Shown: positions 34,281 to 46,989 of the stretch, piece by piece
Numbering within the stretch: position 1 is the first letter of the stretch
Layout of the letters: the number at the start of each line of letters is the position of its first letter
Assembly: GCA_028023455.1 (NCBI GenBank)
Contig: JAQFVV010000012.1
Coordinates: 16,568,364 to 16,632,363 of the forward strand
Reading direction: 5' to 3'
Source of the DNA: Epiperipatus broadwayi
Lineage: Eukaryota; Onychophora; Udeonychophora; Euonychophora; Peripatidae
DNA: 64,000 nucleotides
Notes under the pieces: generated by a model
The model's database searches: none
Seen by the model: only the letters and a program-made list of their open reading frames with translations
Told to the model about the DNA's origin: nothing
Made by a program: the position numbers and the translations under genes

Positions 34281-37200
34281 ATTTATATGCAAGTTTAAAT
34301 TAACAATATTTTCTTTTTTTTTATGTGACATTATTTTTATTCAAAATATTAATTTGAGAAAGTCCAATTACTTTATTCTAATTCTCTGGTCATTTTTGAA
34401 ACATTAAGCTTTTTCTTTAAATACTTCTCAGCTGTAAACTTAACTCAATTAGCTATCTGTCATCTTATATTTATAAAACCAACTATCCATATATAAATAT
34501 TAAAAAAATATTTTAAAATATATGTGAATCATTAAAAATAAAATCAACTGTGTATACAAGAGAGCTTGATAGTCTGTTCAAATCCCCTGTATATAAAATA
34601 TATTTAAAATATTAGTAATTAATTATTGTAACTTACATCTAGTCTCCAGGTATATAAAATATACATGTATTTAAAATATTACTAATTAATTATTGTAATT
34701 AATTATTATTTTTAACATTATAGATTTTTTTTCCCACTGATAGAATTATGGGAGAGAAAAATCTGCTATCTATATTGCTGATTTATAAATCACACATGAT
34801 TTTTTTATTTTGCATAATTTCTACTAAGGGCAAACTAACATTAATGGGAAAATAATCTTTGTAATCAAACTGTGAGGAGGGAAAATTATTGGTTCCTTGA
34901 TGAAAAGTTTTCTTTTAGTGAATTGACCATGATAGTTTGATCCATTGCTTCAACATACCTAGATAAAGGATTTTTTCTTCTTTTTATGAAGCTATCTAAA
35001 GATTAGAGAGTATGCAAAGAAAGCAAAATTACATATAGCTTTAATGTTTTATTTTTGCTGAAGAACCATCAGAATTGTGATAATTTATTTAATTAAAAAT
35101 ATATTGAGCATTGTTATTAATTATATAAACATTTTAAGATAGCTGAACAAATTATTAAGGTTTATTCTATAGTGCTTTCAACATTTCATCTTGTTTGTTG
35201 TAGATTCAGGATTTATAAACTATTAATACTGTCTTAATTTTTTTTTTTTAAGTTGTGGTTATTTCTTGTATATAAATCATTTATAGGAGTTAGATAAAAT
35301 AATATAACATTTGTCACATTTCCACTCTATTTTTGATAAATTAAAATAGTTTTTTTTGCTATTAAAATCTTAATTGCAAAGTCAGAACTCTACAGAAATT
35401 TGTCATTAGTTTTATAAATCCTATAAAAGTATTGGATCTATTGGAGTTTTGAAAAGTTAAATTATATAGTAAAGGTACCAATTTGTTGTAATATTGTAGT
35501 TTAAAATAGCTGATCTAAGGTGAATGAACATAACATGCCATGTAAAATATTGCTTGTGGAAATCAGTATATATCCACAGACATTATAAATGATTGCATCT
35601 TGTTTTAAAAAGCCACTGCAAGGATCACATCTGTGCATTATTTTTTTCTCACATAATTCATGGTCTTTATAAGTAGAGCATTTATGAGCAAGATCCTGAT
35701 TTCTACTGTAATTGAGTAATGTCATAAGTACCAGAGACAGTATAATGGATAATTGAAAGCATGATATCACACATCAAATAAATTAACATTTATTGGAAAA
35801 GTTTACACCTGGAAATCACCAAAAGCTTTATATCATGGATATATTGTTGCTTATATAAATGTTTTGGGGATCAGTTTCTTATTTTAGTGAAACTGTTAAC
35901 TAGATAATGATTATTTTTTAAGATGGTAATATTTCAATTTGTACTACATAGGAATGGAGTTATTTGGTTTTCATAATCTTAAGTAGTTTCTCATTTAAAT
36001 ATTATGTTTTTGTAAGACATTCTTAAATCATCACTTTTTGTCAGAGAATGGTTTATATTTATTTAGATACTGTTTATTATGTTACATATCTTTATTTCAT
36101 GTAGAAAATAAGCAGTTTTTGATATAAATGGTTCCATAGCTTTTCATCTTTATAAGAATACATTTTTAAAAATAATATCTTATTATTTTTTGTGTCATTA
36201 ATTAATGATGAGGACAAACAATATATTTCCTGAAACAAAGTTTATTCTTTTATATTTAAAATTTTTCTTTATATACATATAATTTCTTGTCTTTGTACAT
36301 TTCTAATCAATTAGTTTTCTTCTTTACACCATTTTATCTTCAATACATTTTTCTGCATTATGTTTTTATTCTGTTAATTATCTGTCTAACAACTGGAAAC
36401 ATTTTTACTTTGTTTTTAATAATTTAAAAAGTAAAATAAATTAAAGTTTATCTTTTTAATTTACCACATAATGGTTTCTGCATTTTAATGTTTTTATGTG
36501 GTTTGAATTTTTATTTTATATACTAGATACTTAATTTTCACATATTCTATCAATAGCAATAAATACAAGTTTACATTTGTCATTAAACTATCAAGAAAAA
36601 AAGTAAAATATTAAAAGAAGTAAAATGAATAGATGTTATAACTAGAAAATGTTTAGTATAGCAACTATTATTTTAAATAATAAAATATTAGATGAGAAAT
36701 ATTTTATTCAATTTTCATTCTTTTGCTTAAAGGAAATTTACATTTGTATTTATTAAAAAAAAATGGAAATATAAATTGTGTCTAAAAATATTATTAAAAA
36801 TTGATTATTGAAAATAAATCAACAATAGTTAAGATCTTAGATCTTAAATCTTTTAGAAATAAGTTTAGAACTATTGAGGCTGAAGATATTTTACAGTAAA
36901 AATAAGTTAGTTATTTTGAAATATCTGATATCAATGATTTGAGAAATCATAACATTTTAAGTAATGTAGAAGAAAATGCATTGTAATAGATAATCTGGTT
37001 AATTACAGATAGTAGCAGTAGATTAGAATAGTTTAATAGTATTGCAAGAAAGAATATATTTTTAACCATTACTAGATTAGATGAGCATTGGCTTATGACA
37101 TTTGATATAGCTTTTATAACTGAAGATTTGAAATTTACTTTACTTGGGAAATTGAATTAGTAATGCAGTAGTTTATTCTATCAAATCTCATTTTCATGAG

Positions 37201-38150
37201 TATCTGGAGCTTTTTTTTTTTTTTTATAAAGAGAGTCTCATAAGTTTAGAGTAATTGGCCATAACTATCTTTATAATAAATCATATTAATTGCATTTATG
37301 TGTTAAAGGCATTTAAAGATTTGATTTGAGGAAGCTTACTTTCAAAAGCTTAAACTGTCTTCTAGATAAGGCATTTATTATTTTTGACTACTAAATATAT
37401 TTTTTAATTCTTGGATTGAGAATTAAACAATAAAGGACATTCCTATATAATTATGAATTTTATCCCATTGATCAGAAGTAGATCTTGGTATGTTATGTTA
37501 CTTGACATTCAAATGTCCTATAAAGAACGATGCTAAATGTGCTGAGTTTTTTGTAACATTTTTTATTTATATAATGAATTACTGGACATATTCCTAATGA
37601 GAATGCAGTGAATTCAACATAATTTTCCAAAATTGTTAAAGAATAAGAATATTTATTAATTGCAGAGCTCACTGAAACAATGTGTCAAAGAATTAGGGAT
37701 TAAAAAAATGTCAATTTACTTACAGAATTGAGGATGCTTGAGCTTTTGACTTTTAGTTTGATATTTAAGAGAAATAAATTAGAAACTAATTGACGTAGAA
37801 TACCATTGCTACTGCTGATAATGATATAAAAATCAGGGTTTTAGGTCATATAAAAATTATATTTTTAAAAAAAGATTTAATAGCTATTATTGATAGCTTC
37901 CACTTGATATTTGGAACTCATAATATTAAAGAATAAAATAGTTAATATTAAGTTAAGCAAATTTCTTAAATTTTTTAAGATTTTAGACAAATATCTAGTC
38001 ACCTAGCCTAATAAATTAGTGGCAGATTTTTTTTTTTTCACTATTTTCGTCAGTAAACCATTTTGTATATATATTGTTTAAAAACATTCGCTATTTTTTA
38101 GGATTTCTTATGTGACTACCAATCTTAGATTTTCATTCTCTTTATCATTA
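34281..38150. other. Intron 1 remainder
   Basis: AT-rich intronic sequence with no repeat structure that I can define, apart from the short frame at 35588-35705 listed separately. Confidence 0.5.
35588..35705 (-). other. Possible cysteine-rich exon or chance frame
   Basis: A minus-strand open frame includes the residues AHKCSTYKDHELCEKK and then MHRCDPCSGF, with cysteines spaced C-x7-C-x6-C-x2-C and a further cysteine downstream. The stretch is GC-richer than its surroundings. No ATG opens the longer frame, so a signal peptide is not assured; an acceptor-like CAATTACAG precedes the segment. I do not recognise a family, and it may be a chance frame. Confidence 0.2.
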
Positions 38151-38151
38151 C

Positions 38152-38336
38152 AACTGTAATCTTGTGGCAGGAAATCAATCTTCACACATGTGCTATTAGA
38201 CTAAATTTATGTGCACTCATCTGTCAATAAGTGTTTTAAAAGTATAATTTATGCTTAGAGCTTATTTTTTGTGAGTGCACATAAATTTAATCTAAAGCAC
38301 GTGTGAAGTTTAATTTCCTTCCACAAGATTACAATT
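38152..38336. repeat. Hairpin MITE-like element, 185 bp
   Basis: The left arm 38152-38220 and right arm 38271-38336 are inverted copies at about 85% identity (TGTAATCTTGTGG...GCACTCA). The short loop also contains an inverted pair. Found only once in the window. Confidence 0.75.
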
Positions 38337-38875
38337 ATATACATCACTAAATTATTTATTTACATACTATCATTATAACTTTAATTTTACTTACATTTAT
38401 TAAATAAATATCTTATTATTTTGCTAAATTTTTCCTTTATAGGCAAACATTTCTATGTCAATAAATGTGATGAAACATATTTTACCCTGTCAAGTAATCA
38501 TTTGGTATTTATTTCAATGTTTAAATAAAAAATAATTTACAGATAACAGTTCTGCCTTATTTTTTATTTAATTTTTTTGATTTTCAAATATTTTTTGCTT
38601 TGTATACAGATTTCATAATTCTCTTCCATTCTTTACTATTAAAATTTCCATGATTTTTCCAAACAACATAATATATTTGCAGTGTGTGTGTGTGTTTTTT
38701 TTTTTTGGCAATTAATTTTTAAACATTTATACAGAAATTCAGCAAAATAATTTGCCTTTTTGAAAAAAAAAATTGTCATATAATATATTAATTAAAATAG
38801 TCATTATATATACAAATTTATTGATGTATTTGTATGAAATCAAAATTAAGATACAATAAATCTATTTACTTGTAG

Positions 38876-38997
38876 GTTTTTTATCTGATCATCATTCTTT
38901 GTTAAAACTACTGTTGTTGTTAGCAAATGACAAAAAAATAGAAACTACTGTAATTGGACATGAAGTTCGTACACATCCTTTAATAATTCATCAAAAA
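38876..38997 (+). CDS. TUBGCP6: GCP6-like gene, coding exon 2
   Basis: 122 bp between TTGTAG and GTAAGT. It completes the split codon from exon 1 (phase 1) and ends in phase 0. It encodes FLSDHHSLLKLLLLLAND, then KKIETTVIGHEVRTHPLIIH. The leucine-rich segment sits where vertebrate GCP6 has a VLDLLVQLAG-type helix before a variable linker. The reading frame is open only in this phase, and splice sites match on both sides. Confidence 0.75.
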
Positions 38998-39372
38998 GTA
39001 AGTCATATAGAAAATCTTTAGTATGAAATCTTGATGCTTAACATAGGAATGTTTATTAATTTTTAATGCTGATATATGATGGCACTTACTTCAGGCACCA
39101 GCTAATTACACAAAGTAATTAACATGCCCTGAATGACTGCTACTAATTCAGTGCCTGATTTCTCCCAAACTAGCTAATAAAAAATAAATCATTAATTACC
39201 CAATTAACATTTAAATTTGGTATAAAGAAACTGACCAACTATAACTAGCAGACAACCTTTATTATTATAAATTTCATCATTATTATTATATAAAATTATA
39301 ATTTACTTTAATTTACACTTCTAATAGACACACACACAAATCTATATTACACATACTTTTCTTAGGTTAATT

Positions 39373-39518
39373 AAATAATCAATCAAACAAGATTGAAATA
39401 AACAACTATTAATAAGTATATTTAAATATTTATCAAACCGGCTTTCATCTCCATTGAGACCTTCTCAAATATACTCATTAATAGTTATTTATTTCAATCT
39501 TGTTTGATTGATTATTTA
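39373..39518. repeat. Hairpin MITE-like element
   Basis: Left arm 39373-39419 and right arm 39471-39518 are inverted copies with only a few differences (AATCAATCAAACAAGATTGA and its complement), separated by a loop of about 50 bp that itself holds an inverted pair near its edges. Confidence 0.75.
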
Positions 39519-41935
39519 TTTATGGGTTTGTGACAACATTATGGACAAATAAATTATATTGGATATTTGACCATCATAGTGATTTTCTTAGGTTTATTAT
39601 TCAGTTTATGATGTTATATACTTCTATGTGTTTTAGTATATAAATATTCGAACCTGCACATTCTATAGTTCATTATATGCTGATTATTAGTTCATTTATA
39701 TGGCTCCTGGAAATACTCAGACTACAACAGCTACTTAGTAGATTAATATAAAAAATCAGGAATGGGAATAAGAAAATATTACCTATAGGATTTTGGAAGT
39801 CTTTCTGAGATGGGTGGCTTCTTGCTCTCTCCTGCTGCATGTAGTTTACCAACCGGTTGGATTTGAGTTGCTGATGGTATCCTGACAGATTTTAGTTCCG
39901 TGATGCATCTTACTCCAGGCAGATAGACATTCTCGGCGGCTTCAACTTATTCTTATATGGGCATGACTTCTATTGATGTGACTGCTGGTATTTTCCAGAC
40001 TTAAGGTTATAGCTCAGTCGCATCGCATATTAATCATTCAGAGTCCCCACTTGATTTAATAATACTTGATTTAGTTCAGCGACACATGAATATTAAAATA
40101 AATGGTGAGATTTTTAGTTTTTAAGATTTCCTTTTTTAATAGTTTAATATTTTGCTAAGTTAAATTCCCTCTCCCCCCGAATTAGTCTTTAATTCGTAAT
40201 GATGCAGCATTTAATTCCCCCCTTCCCCTTCAGGCTACTGTATTTTTTTTGTTAAAGAAAATTCTTTAACTTCTTTCTTCTTTAATCATTCTTTTGGTGA
40301 AGTTTATTATTAAAATTCTTTAACCTTTTAAATACTGCTTCTTAAATTTATTGGAAATTATATTTATTCAACTCTAATTATCGAACCTTTCCGTTTTAAT
40401 AGTTTTAGATAAATTATTACAAATATGTAGCGCTAAAATAGTGGTACAATATATATATTTTAATATTATAGTATATCTGCACAATATCGTTTTTAAACAA
40501 TATGTTGTATAATAGATCTCATCAATTCAGCACAATGCATTTCATTATCTAGTGCATATCAAGGAAGTTGAATGTCTATTCTGAACAATTCCATTAGTTT
40601 TTGCATGCTATGCAGTCTTATGATATAGTGATTAATATAATCACCTTTCATATCTATTGCATCTCAATGGAAATTGAAAATTTTTAAGGAAGCTTAAAAT
40701 TTTTTGAAATAGATATTTAGTCATCCTTATTATACATTCAGTTACCTTCTGGATAAATAACATTTAGTAATTTATAGCTTGATTAAAAAGCAAAAAAAAA
40801 ATAATAAAAATTAAAAAGTGTCTCCAATCAAAAGTTGGCAGGATATTAAAGATTTTTTTACTTATATGTATATGATTTAAAGTTTTAAGGATATAATGTG
40901 ACTCAATTAGGATGCTAAAATAAATTGTGTTAAGTGCTATCAAGGGCCTTGCAAACTATTGCTGATGATGAATAAAATTGCTAGCTTGTAGCATTTTTTA
41001 GCATAGTCATAATCTCAATTCTTTTATACTTGTATTTAGATACTAAAACTGTTGTCCTAAATTGGACACAACTCACAGAGGAGAGAAAATGTAATGATTT
41101 AATAATTTTTCTTTGAATTCAGTGAATTACAAAATTGAGTGATGTCAAAAGTCTTCCTATTGTGTACGCAAATTGTCATTTTTATTTATATATATGAAAG
41201 TGATCACATATGTATTCAGTAAATAAGAAAAGTCATTTGAAAAATTAAATAATAAAACAAAAAGCCTATATTATAATTTATTGATTATCAGCATTATTAT
41301 TTTTTTAAATGTCAGCAAAAATACATAATATAAAATTAAATTGTCAATTGATGAAATGTTTAAATATACTTTTTACGCAATTGATATATTTATTAATAGT
41401 AAGAAATAAATGAGCTAGTAATATTTTTTTATTATAGTGATGGTTGAAGAGAAATATCAAATGTTTTAAAATGCTTTTTTTTGTCTATTTTATGTCAATA
41501 TGAATCTTAAGATAATTGTTATTGGTTTATTAAAGTCTATGTCTCATGAAATAAATGATTTAGGTTTTGGAGTCTGGATATACATTATAGTTTTTATTAC
41601 AGAATTTCTTAAAATTGTAATGAACTTCAATGTGATGCAAATATTTAATAACAAAATCGTTTGTAATATTTATATGAGTTCATTATAGTATGCCATCTAT
41701 AGATATGCTTAGATAATATACATAACTCAGCATTTGTATTAATTTTTATAGTAAATAAAACACATTTCAGTGTAATTATGAGCGCTGTGGCTTGAAAAGA
41801 TCAAAATAAAAAAATTCGCAGTTTGACCACTTGAATGGAACTTATGTGCCATATCTTTATTTTTATGCATGAATGTTGTTTGATCTTTCAAGCAACTGAT
41901 CATATGATAAAATGAATAATGCTATTTTTATGATA
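39519..41935. other. Intron 2, GC-richer island at 39790-40240
   Basis: Mostly AT-rich. At 39790-40240 GC rises and C-runs (CTCTCCCCCC near 40170, CCCCCCTTCCCC near 40218) appear, suggesting the remains of an inserted element, perhaps with a polypurine tract on the minus strand. No domain or inverted end was recognised. A 62-codon frame at 41500-41688 shows nothing recognisable. Confidence 0.35.
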
Positions 41936-41937
41936 TA

Positions 41938-43007
41938 CACCTGGGTCTCTTTTTATGCGGATTTATTTAACACGATTTTGAAGTTACGCCATTCCTGTTT
42001 CACCGGAAGTCGAACTCCGATAATGCGCTATTACTTTAAATAATAAATTTCGCGCACTTACGTTATATTGAAAGTAATAGCACATTATTGGAATGCGACT
42101 TTCATCTTAGTAATTTTAATATTTTCAGTGCTTTATAATAGTAAGATTTTATGCAATAATGAAATTAAAATCATGATTTCCACATTTTATGTATACACAC
42201 ATTAAATTTTACAAGATTATAATGTAAATTTGTTCAAACATTGTGCGTGTTAATTTTGCATTTTAAATCACATTCTGTTTTTGCTTTTTAAAAAAGAACG
42301 TAATCAATTATTAATCATTTAGTATCCACAAGTTTATTTTTAAAAGGTCAGTAATAGCAGTGGGCACAATTAAATTTGACAATTAAAAATTAAAATCTGA
42401 TTTTTAATTGTAATTAACAATTTAAAAATTACTTACGATGACTTGAAATTAATGTGATGTGAAATTTGATTTTTAAACGGAATTGAAAATTAAAGACAAA
42501 AATAAGAATTTAATTTTTAGTTGCTAGTTTCATAAACAATTAACAAAATCATCATCTCAAAGATTAATTACTAATTACGTTGTCACCAGAAAACCATTGA
42601 CACAACATGAGTGTGAAGTTGGCGCTAGTTGTTTGCAAACGAATGTGTTTTTCGGCAAATAGCTATAATAATTAAAACGTATATAAAAAATGTAAATTAC
42701 TGTACTGTAAATTATGCATAAAAATATATTATTTTGAATAAAATTAAATATTATAGTTAAAAAAAGTTTGTCTTGTATCAATTTTTTTCAAATTTGAAAT
42801 TTTTTATTAGTCATATTTTATTTTCTTATTTTTTTTTTTGCGCGAATTTTAAAGTAATTTTACGTTGGTGCTTTGCTTTTACGCGAATTTTGGAAAATCA
42901 CAGACCGCATCCCCCTTTTTTTCAATGTAAGTTACGTCTATTTTTGCGCGATTTCGTTTGCGCATGTTTTCTGAGGAACATATCTCGTGTAAAACAAGAC
43001 CCAGGTG
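41938..43007. mobile_element. 1070-bp TA-flanked non-autonomous DNA transposon
   Basis: The left end CACCTGGGTCTCTTTTTATG and right end (reverse complement CACCTGGGTCTTGTTTTACA) are inverted repeats, flanked by TA at 41936-41937 and 43008-43009. Inside the left end lies a second inverted pair (about 42008-42043 and 42070-42106, around AATGCGCTATTACTTT). Several CGCG-containing motifs near the right end stand out in AT-rich DNA. No transposase frame. The TA duplication suggests mobilisation by a Tc1-mariner-superfamily enzyme. Confidence 0.75.
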
Positions 43008-43271
43008 TAGTTAGTTTTTTATGAGAAATCTTTATATTAAATAGGTTTTATATATTTATAAACAAGTTTATAAAGATCTCTATGGATCATCAACTTAAAT
43101 TAGTTCATTCTTCAAGAATTACGTCAACAGCTGATATGAAACATATAATGATATTTTGCAATTAAATTATGATTTAAAATATAAAAAGTCTTTAAAAAGC
43201 CAACTATGTGCCAATGGTAAAATTCAGATCACAAGTTACTTTGATTTGAAATTTTCTAATGCAAGTTTATC

Positions 43272-43345
43272 TTGCGCGACTTGGCGCAGTTGGTAGAGCA
43301 TCAGATTTGGGATCTGGAAGTCCCAGAATCAATTCTGGCGCTCAA
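43272..43345 (+). tRNA. tRNA-Pro(TGG)-like pseudogene or SINE head
   Basis: An A box (TGGCGCAGTTGG) fits its consensus fully. A five-pair anticodon stem encloses TTTGGGA, giving anticodon TGG. The T stem CCAGA/TCTGG pairs, but its loop has only six bases (ATCAAT) and lacks the TTC. The outer stem TTGCGCG/CGCTCAA pairs at six of seven positions, with extra bases before the D arm. A functional nuclear tRNA is unlikely. Confidence 0.45.
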
Positions 43346-44235
43346 ATTTTTTATGAACTTCTTATGTCTTTTTTTTTTTTTAATGCAAATTTGGGATAAG
43401 CTTTATTCGACTGGAGAATAATGGGGAAGGCATTAATTAAAAAAGATTTGGGTGAAGGAGAAGAAGAACAACAAAAAAACAGCAAGAATGTAAAGGGAAT
43501 TAAAGAGAATTTTGGCAAAAAAAAAAAGTTAGCCTCTTTTTTGTTTGTGTGCATGTGTGTATACATTACTTTTTGCCTAGTAGAGAAAATAGGCAATGTA
43601 CTGTGATCATTTGATAAAATTTGTCATCAATGGTGATATTTTGTCATTGCTTGCTTTAGAAATTACAAAAATACTCTTCTTAGAAGTGGAAGAAATTGAT
43701 CACAAAATTGCAGTTGATTGCTTTAGCAATGGACGAGAAAAAATAAGTACTATTTACGAAAGAAAAATTGTTTATAGTATATAATAAATAAGTCCAATAA
43801 TTAATTACTTATTTTCTGTATATAATCTTATTATGCATTTATATGTTTCTTCTGTTTATATCAAGCATAATTAAATAAATTATTAAATTCTTTTCTTAGT
43901 TCATATGTTTAATTATAAAAACTATATTGACTTGTTTTTAAATAATTCATTATGTAAATCTTAATTTTCTTTATTGCTAATGATCAGTTTATTTAATTTT
44001 AAAATTATTTTTTTTATTCATTTTAATATTTTTTAAAGAATATAAATTCATCTTTCTTTAATTTATATAAATATTTTTTAGTTTTTATTCTTTATTGTAA
44101 AAAAAAAAAAAAATTTTGTCAATTTTTGTAATTGTTAAGCCAATATTTTTACCAATAGATTATATATGTATTGACTTTTGTTGGCACTATATTTTAATCA
44201 AAAATAGCTTTTAATTTAAATGCATATAATTTTAG
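43346..44235. other. End of intron 2
   Basis: AT-rich. Overlapping frames at 43351-43606 on both strands and 43596-43784 contain no recognisable domain. Confidence 0.4.
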
Positions 44236-44327
44236 GATGCATTTAGATTTCGACTACCTGGACCACCTTTATATGGTGATAGTCAGCTTTGGAATCCTGA
44301 TCATTTAATGTATATGCAGTATAACAG
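44236..44327 (+). CDS. TUBGCP6: GCP6-like gene, coding exon 3
   Basis: 92 bp between ATTTTAG and GTGATT, entering in phase 0 and leaving in phase 2. It encodes DAFRFRLPGPPLYGDSQ followed by LWNPDHLMYMQYN. The start resembles the region of vertebrate GCP6 with a short aromatic/glycine motif after the N-terminal helices. Phase agreement with exons 2 and 4 is exact. Confidence 0.7.
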
Positions 44328-44786
44328 GTGATTTGGTATACCATTATAGATATCTTTGTGAGTATGCTTTCTGTATGATATATGTAAACATGTTATACAT
44401 ATATATGTGTTGTAATAGAATAAAGCAACTGGCTAATAAAGGATGTGTCAAATGTAATAACATATGGATCATATAGATAAAATTACAGATATTAGATGGT
44501 ACTGGAAGAGGCCAATTGTGTATTATAAAAGTAACTAATAGAAGTTACCAAACTATTACTTTAGGCATCCAAATGTGTTATGATGATATCTTCCTTTATG
44601 GATTTACATTTTAAAATGTACTTAGCCATACTTGAATGTATCAAGTGGACATATTTCATTTTCTTAAATGCAAGTAAGTATCTGTGATTCAGTCATCATA
44701 TCATCACCCCAACTATCAAACAAAGAGTAATGTGATGATAATGACTTGAATTTCTAATTCATGATTCAGTCATTTGAGCACCACAA

Positions 44787-44985
44787 ATAACTGATTATTG
44801 GATCCTAACCACTTAATGTAATTGTCTTATCCTATTTCAAACACACACTCTCAATATAAAATTGCTATTTTCCATGGACATATAACGCTGATTATTGGAT
44901 CATGATCACTAAATATAACTTATCTTTCTATACACATAATTGCACATTCCCAGTATAAAGTTGTTATTCCCTATGGCTATTAAAC
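44787..44985 (+). repeat. Two-copy tandem repeat, about 98-bp unit
   Basis: Two units begin CTGATTATTGGATC (about 44791 and 44890) and continue in parallel through CA.T.TAAA.TTG.TATT.CC.ATGG. A third weaker copy may start near 44990. The start of each unit also resembles the end of exon 3 (TTGGAATCCTGATCATTTAA). Confidence 0.6.
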
Positions 44986-46931
44986 CCATTGGAATATGAG
45001 TCTTGATTATCATCCACTGAACATCTAAAGATAATATTAAAATATTATCCACATATACTAAATTGATACTTCAAATATAAAATGGAATAATATTAAGAAT
45101 TCAAATGTTTTTAACTTAAACAAATATTTTAATGATAATATTATAGTAGAATATCAATACTAGTATAAATAAGCATTACCAAGTCATAACATAATTAGTA
45201 AAATCACACTGGCATAAATAATAAAAATTTATTACTAAATTTTCTAATTAACTTTCATATTATTGTTTGACATATTTTGGCCATAATACATGTAATTATA
45301 TCTTAGATTAAAATGATAGTCAATATTGATATATATTTTTAGGTATATGTAAATAATACATACATTGATTTCTGGTTAGAAAAACAGTTTTATGGAGAAA
45401 ATTGCAAGAGTGAACTTGTTAATAGTAGAACTTTTCTCCTCTTGCTACTGAGTTCAGGCTCCCACACAGAACTAATACAAACATTAAAAATTTTTTTTAA
45501 GATTCTATAAAAAAAAAAAATTAAAAAATATACAATTTAAATATAATACTATTTTAACATAAAACTAAAATCAATAAATTCTCAAAATATGGTTAGAAAA
45601 TAGATGTAGAAATACTTTCATTTAAAGAGTTCAAGTAATTATTTGCAATCTATAAAAATTTGCTAATGACTTGAAATGATTTCCTTTTTTGTCAGGTTAG
45701 TGAAGATTTTATTCAGTTTTTAAAAAATTTTTTTTTTCAAGATTTAAAGCTATTACAGACACATAATTTTACTTGATTCAATTACAATTTTAAAGGGGAA
45801 AAATCAAATTTCAAGGATCTAGAGATAACATCTACATGGCCAGTTGGAAAGAGTAACATTACTGAATTGGTCAACAATAGTGCATTGACGTTTTTAGCCT
45901 CACATTCTGAAGTACTTGATTTTATATTACAGATGTTTCATGACACTTGTAAAGGAAAAATCTTCTACTTTAATATCCACCAGTTTTATTAAGTTCATTG
46001 CAACTGTTGCTAAACTGCAGGTTGGAATGTTGCCACAAATTTCACACACAAATATAACTAATATGGATTCAGTATGTAATCAACCAATAATTACATTTTC
46101 TATTAGCATTCTTCATTTATATACCTTTTCCCTGCTCCATATTATTTTTTAATAAACACGTCCTGTTTTAATTAACTTATTTTTTCATTACTTATTTCCT
46201 AATGGATTGTTTTTCAATTAACTAAATTTTATTACCTAACTGATATATCTTCAGCATTAGTTACATTTTAACTTTCAAAGTGAAATGATTTTGGTTATTA
46301 CAATTCTCTTTTCATTTTATCAATACAAGTGTTCATATACACTAGAAAAAGTTATAAAAAGAAGTATATTCTCTTATTCTTCTCTTTCACTTTCTTTGCA
46401 TATCTTCATATATTCATATATTTGTTTGCATTGTATATATGGAAGAAGTATTATAAACAATATATATATATGAAAGTCATAAAATTATAATTTAGTTCTT
46501 AGTTTCCACCATTTTAAAATTATTTTCATATTTGAAACTTTTACAGAATAATTTATTTACATTGTTTCAATATTTTTTATATAATTATAAATATTATTTT
46601 TTTATTATAAAATGTTATTCAAGTTCTGATAATAACATCAAAAATTAATAAAGCAACTTTTCATGCTGTTCTATTTTCTAATTGTTTTCTTTTTAACTAT
46701 TACTTTCCTTTATTGAACTGTTTCCCAATTACTTCAAAGCAAACAGAATAACTTTTATTTTATGTGTTTTCATGTCTTTTAGATTGAAATTTCTATTTGT
46801 TACAATAAAGTTTAATTTTTCTCACAATTTATGTTTGTATGATATATCATTTTTAAAATGAATTAATTTTTATTAAAATATATATATAAATATTACTTCT
46901 TTATCCCTAAAATAATTCTTTTATTTTTTAG

Positions 46932-46989
46932 GAATTTATTTGAAAAGCCAAGTTTTTTAGGAAATTCAGAGCAAAATTTTGATTCCAAT
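46932..46989 (+). CDS. TUBGCP6: GCP6-like gene, coding exon 4
   Basis: 58 bp between TTTTTTAG and GTAAGT. The first base completes the arginine codon split by intron 3; the exon then encodes NLFEKPSFLGNSEQNFDSN and ends in phase 0. It is short and the segment is poorly conserved in the family; the call rests mainly on splice sites and phase. Confidence 0.65.

Noticed and set aside
43421-43784. Small plus-strand frames after the tRNA-like sequence
   Set aside because: Lysine-rich low-complexity composition and no start context, splice sites or family match.
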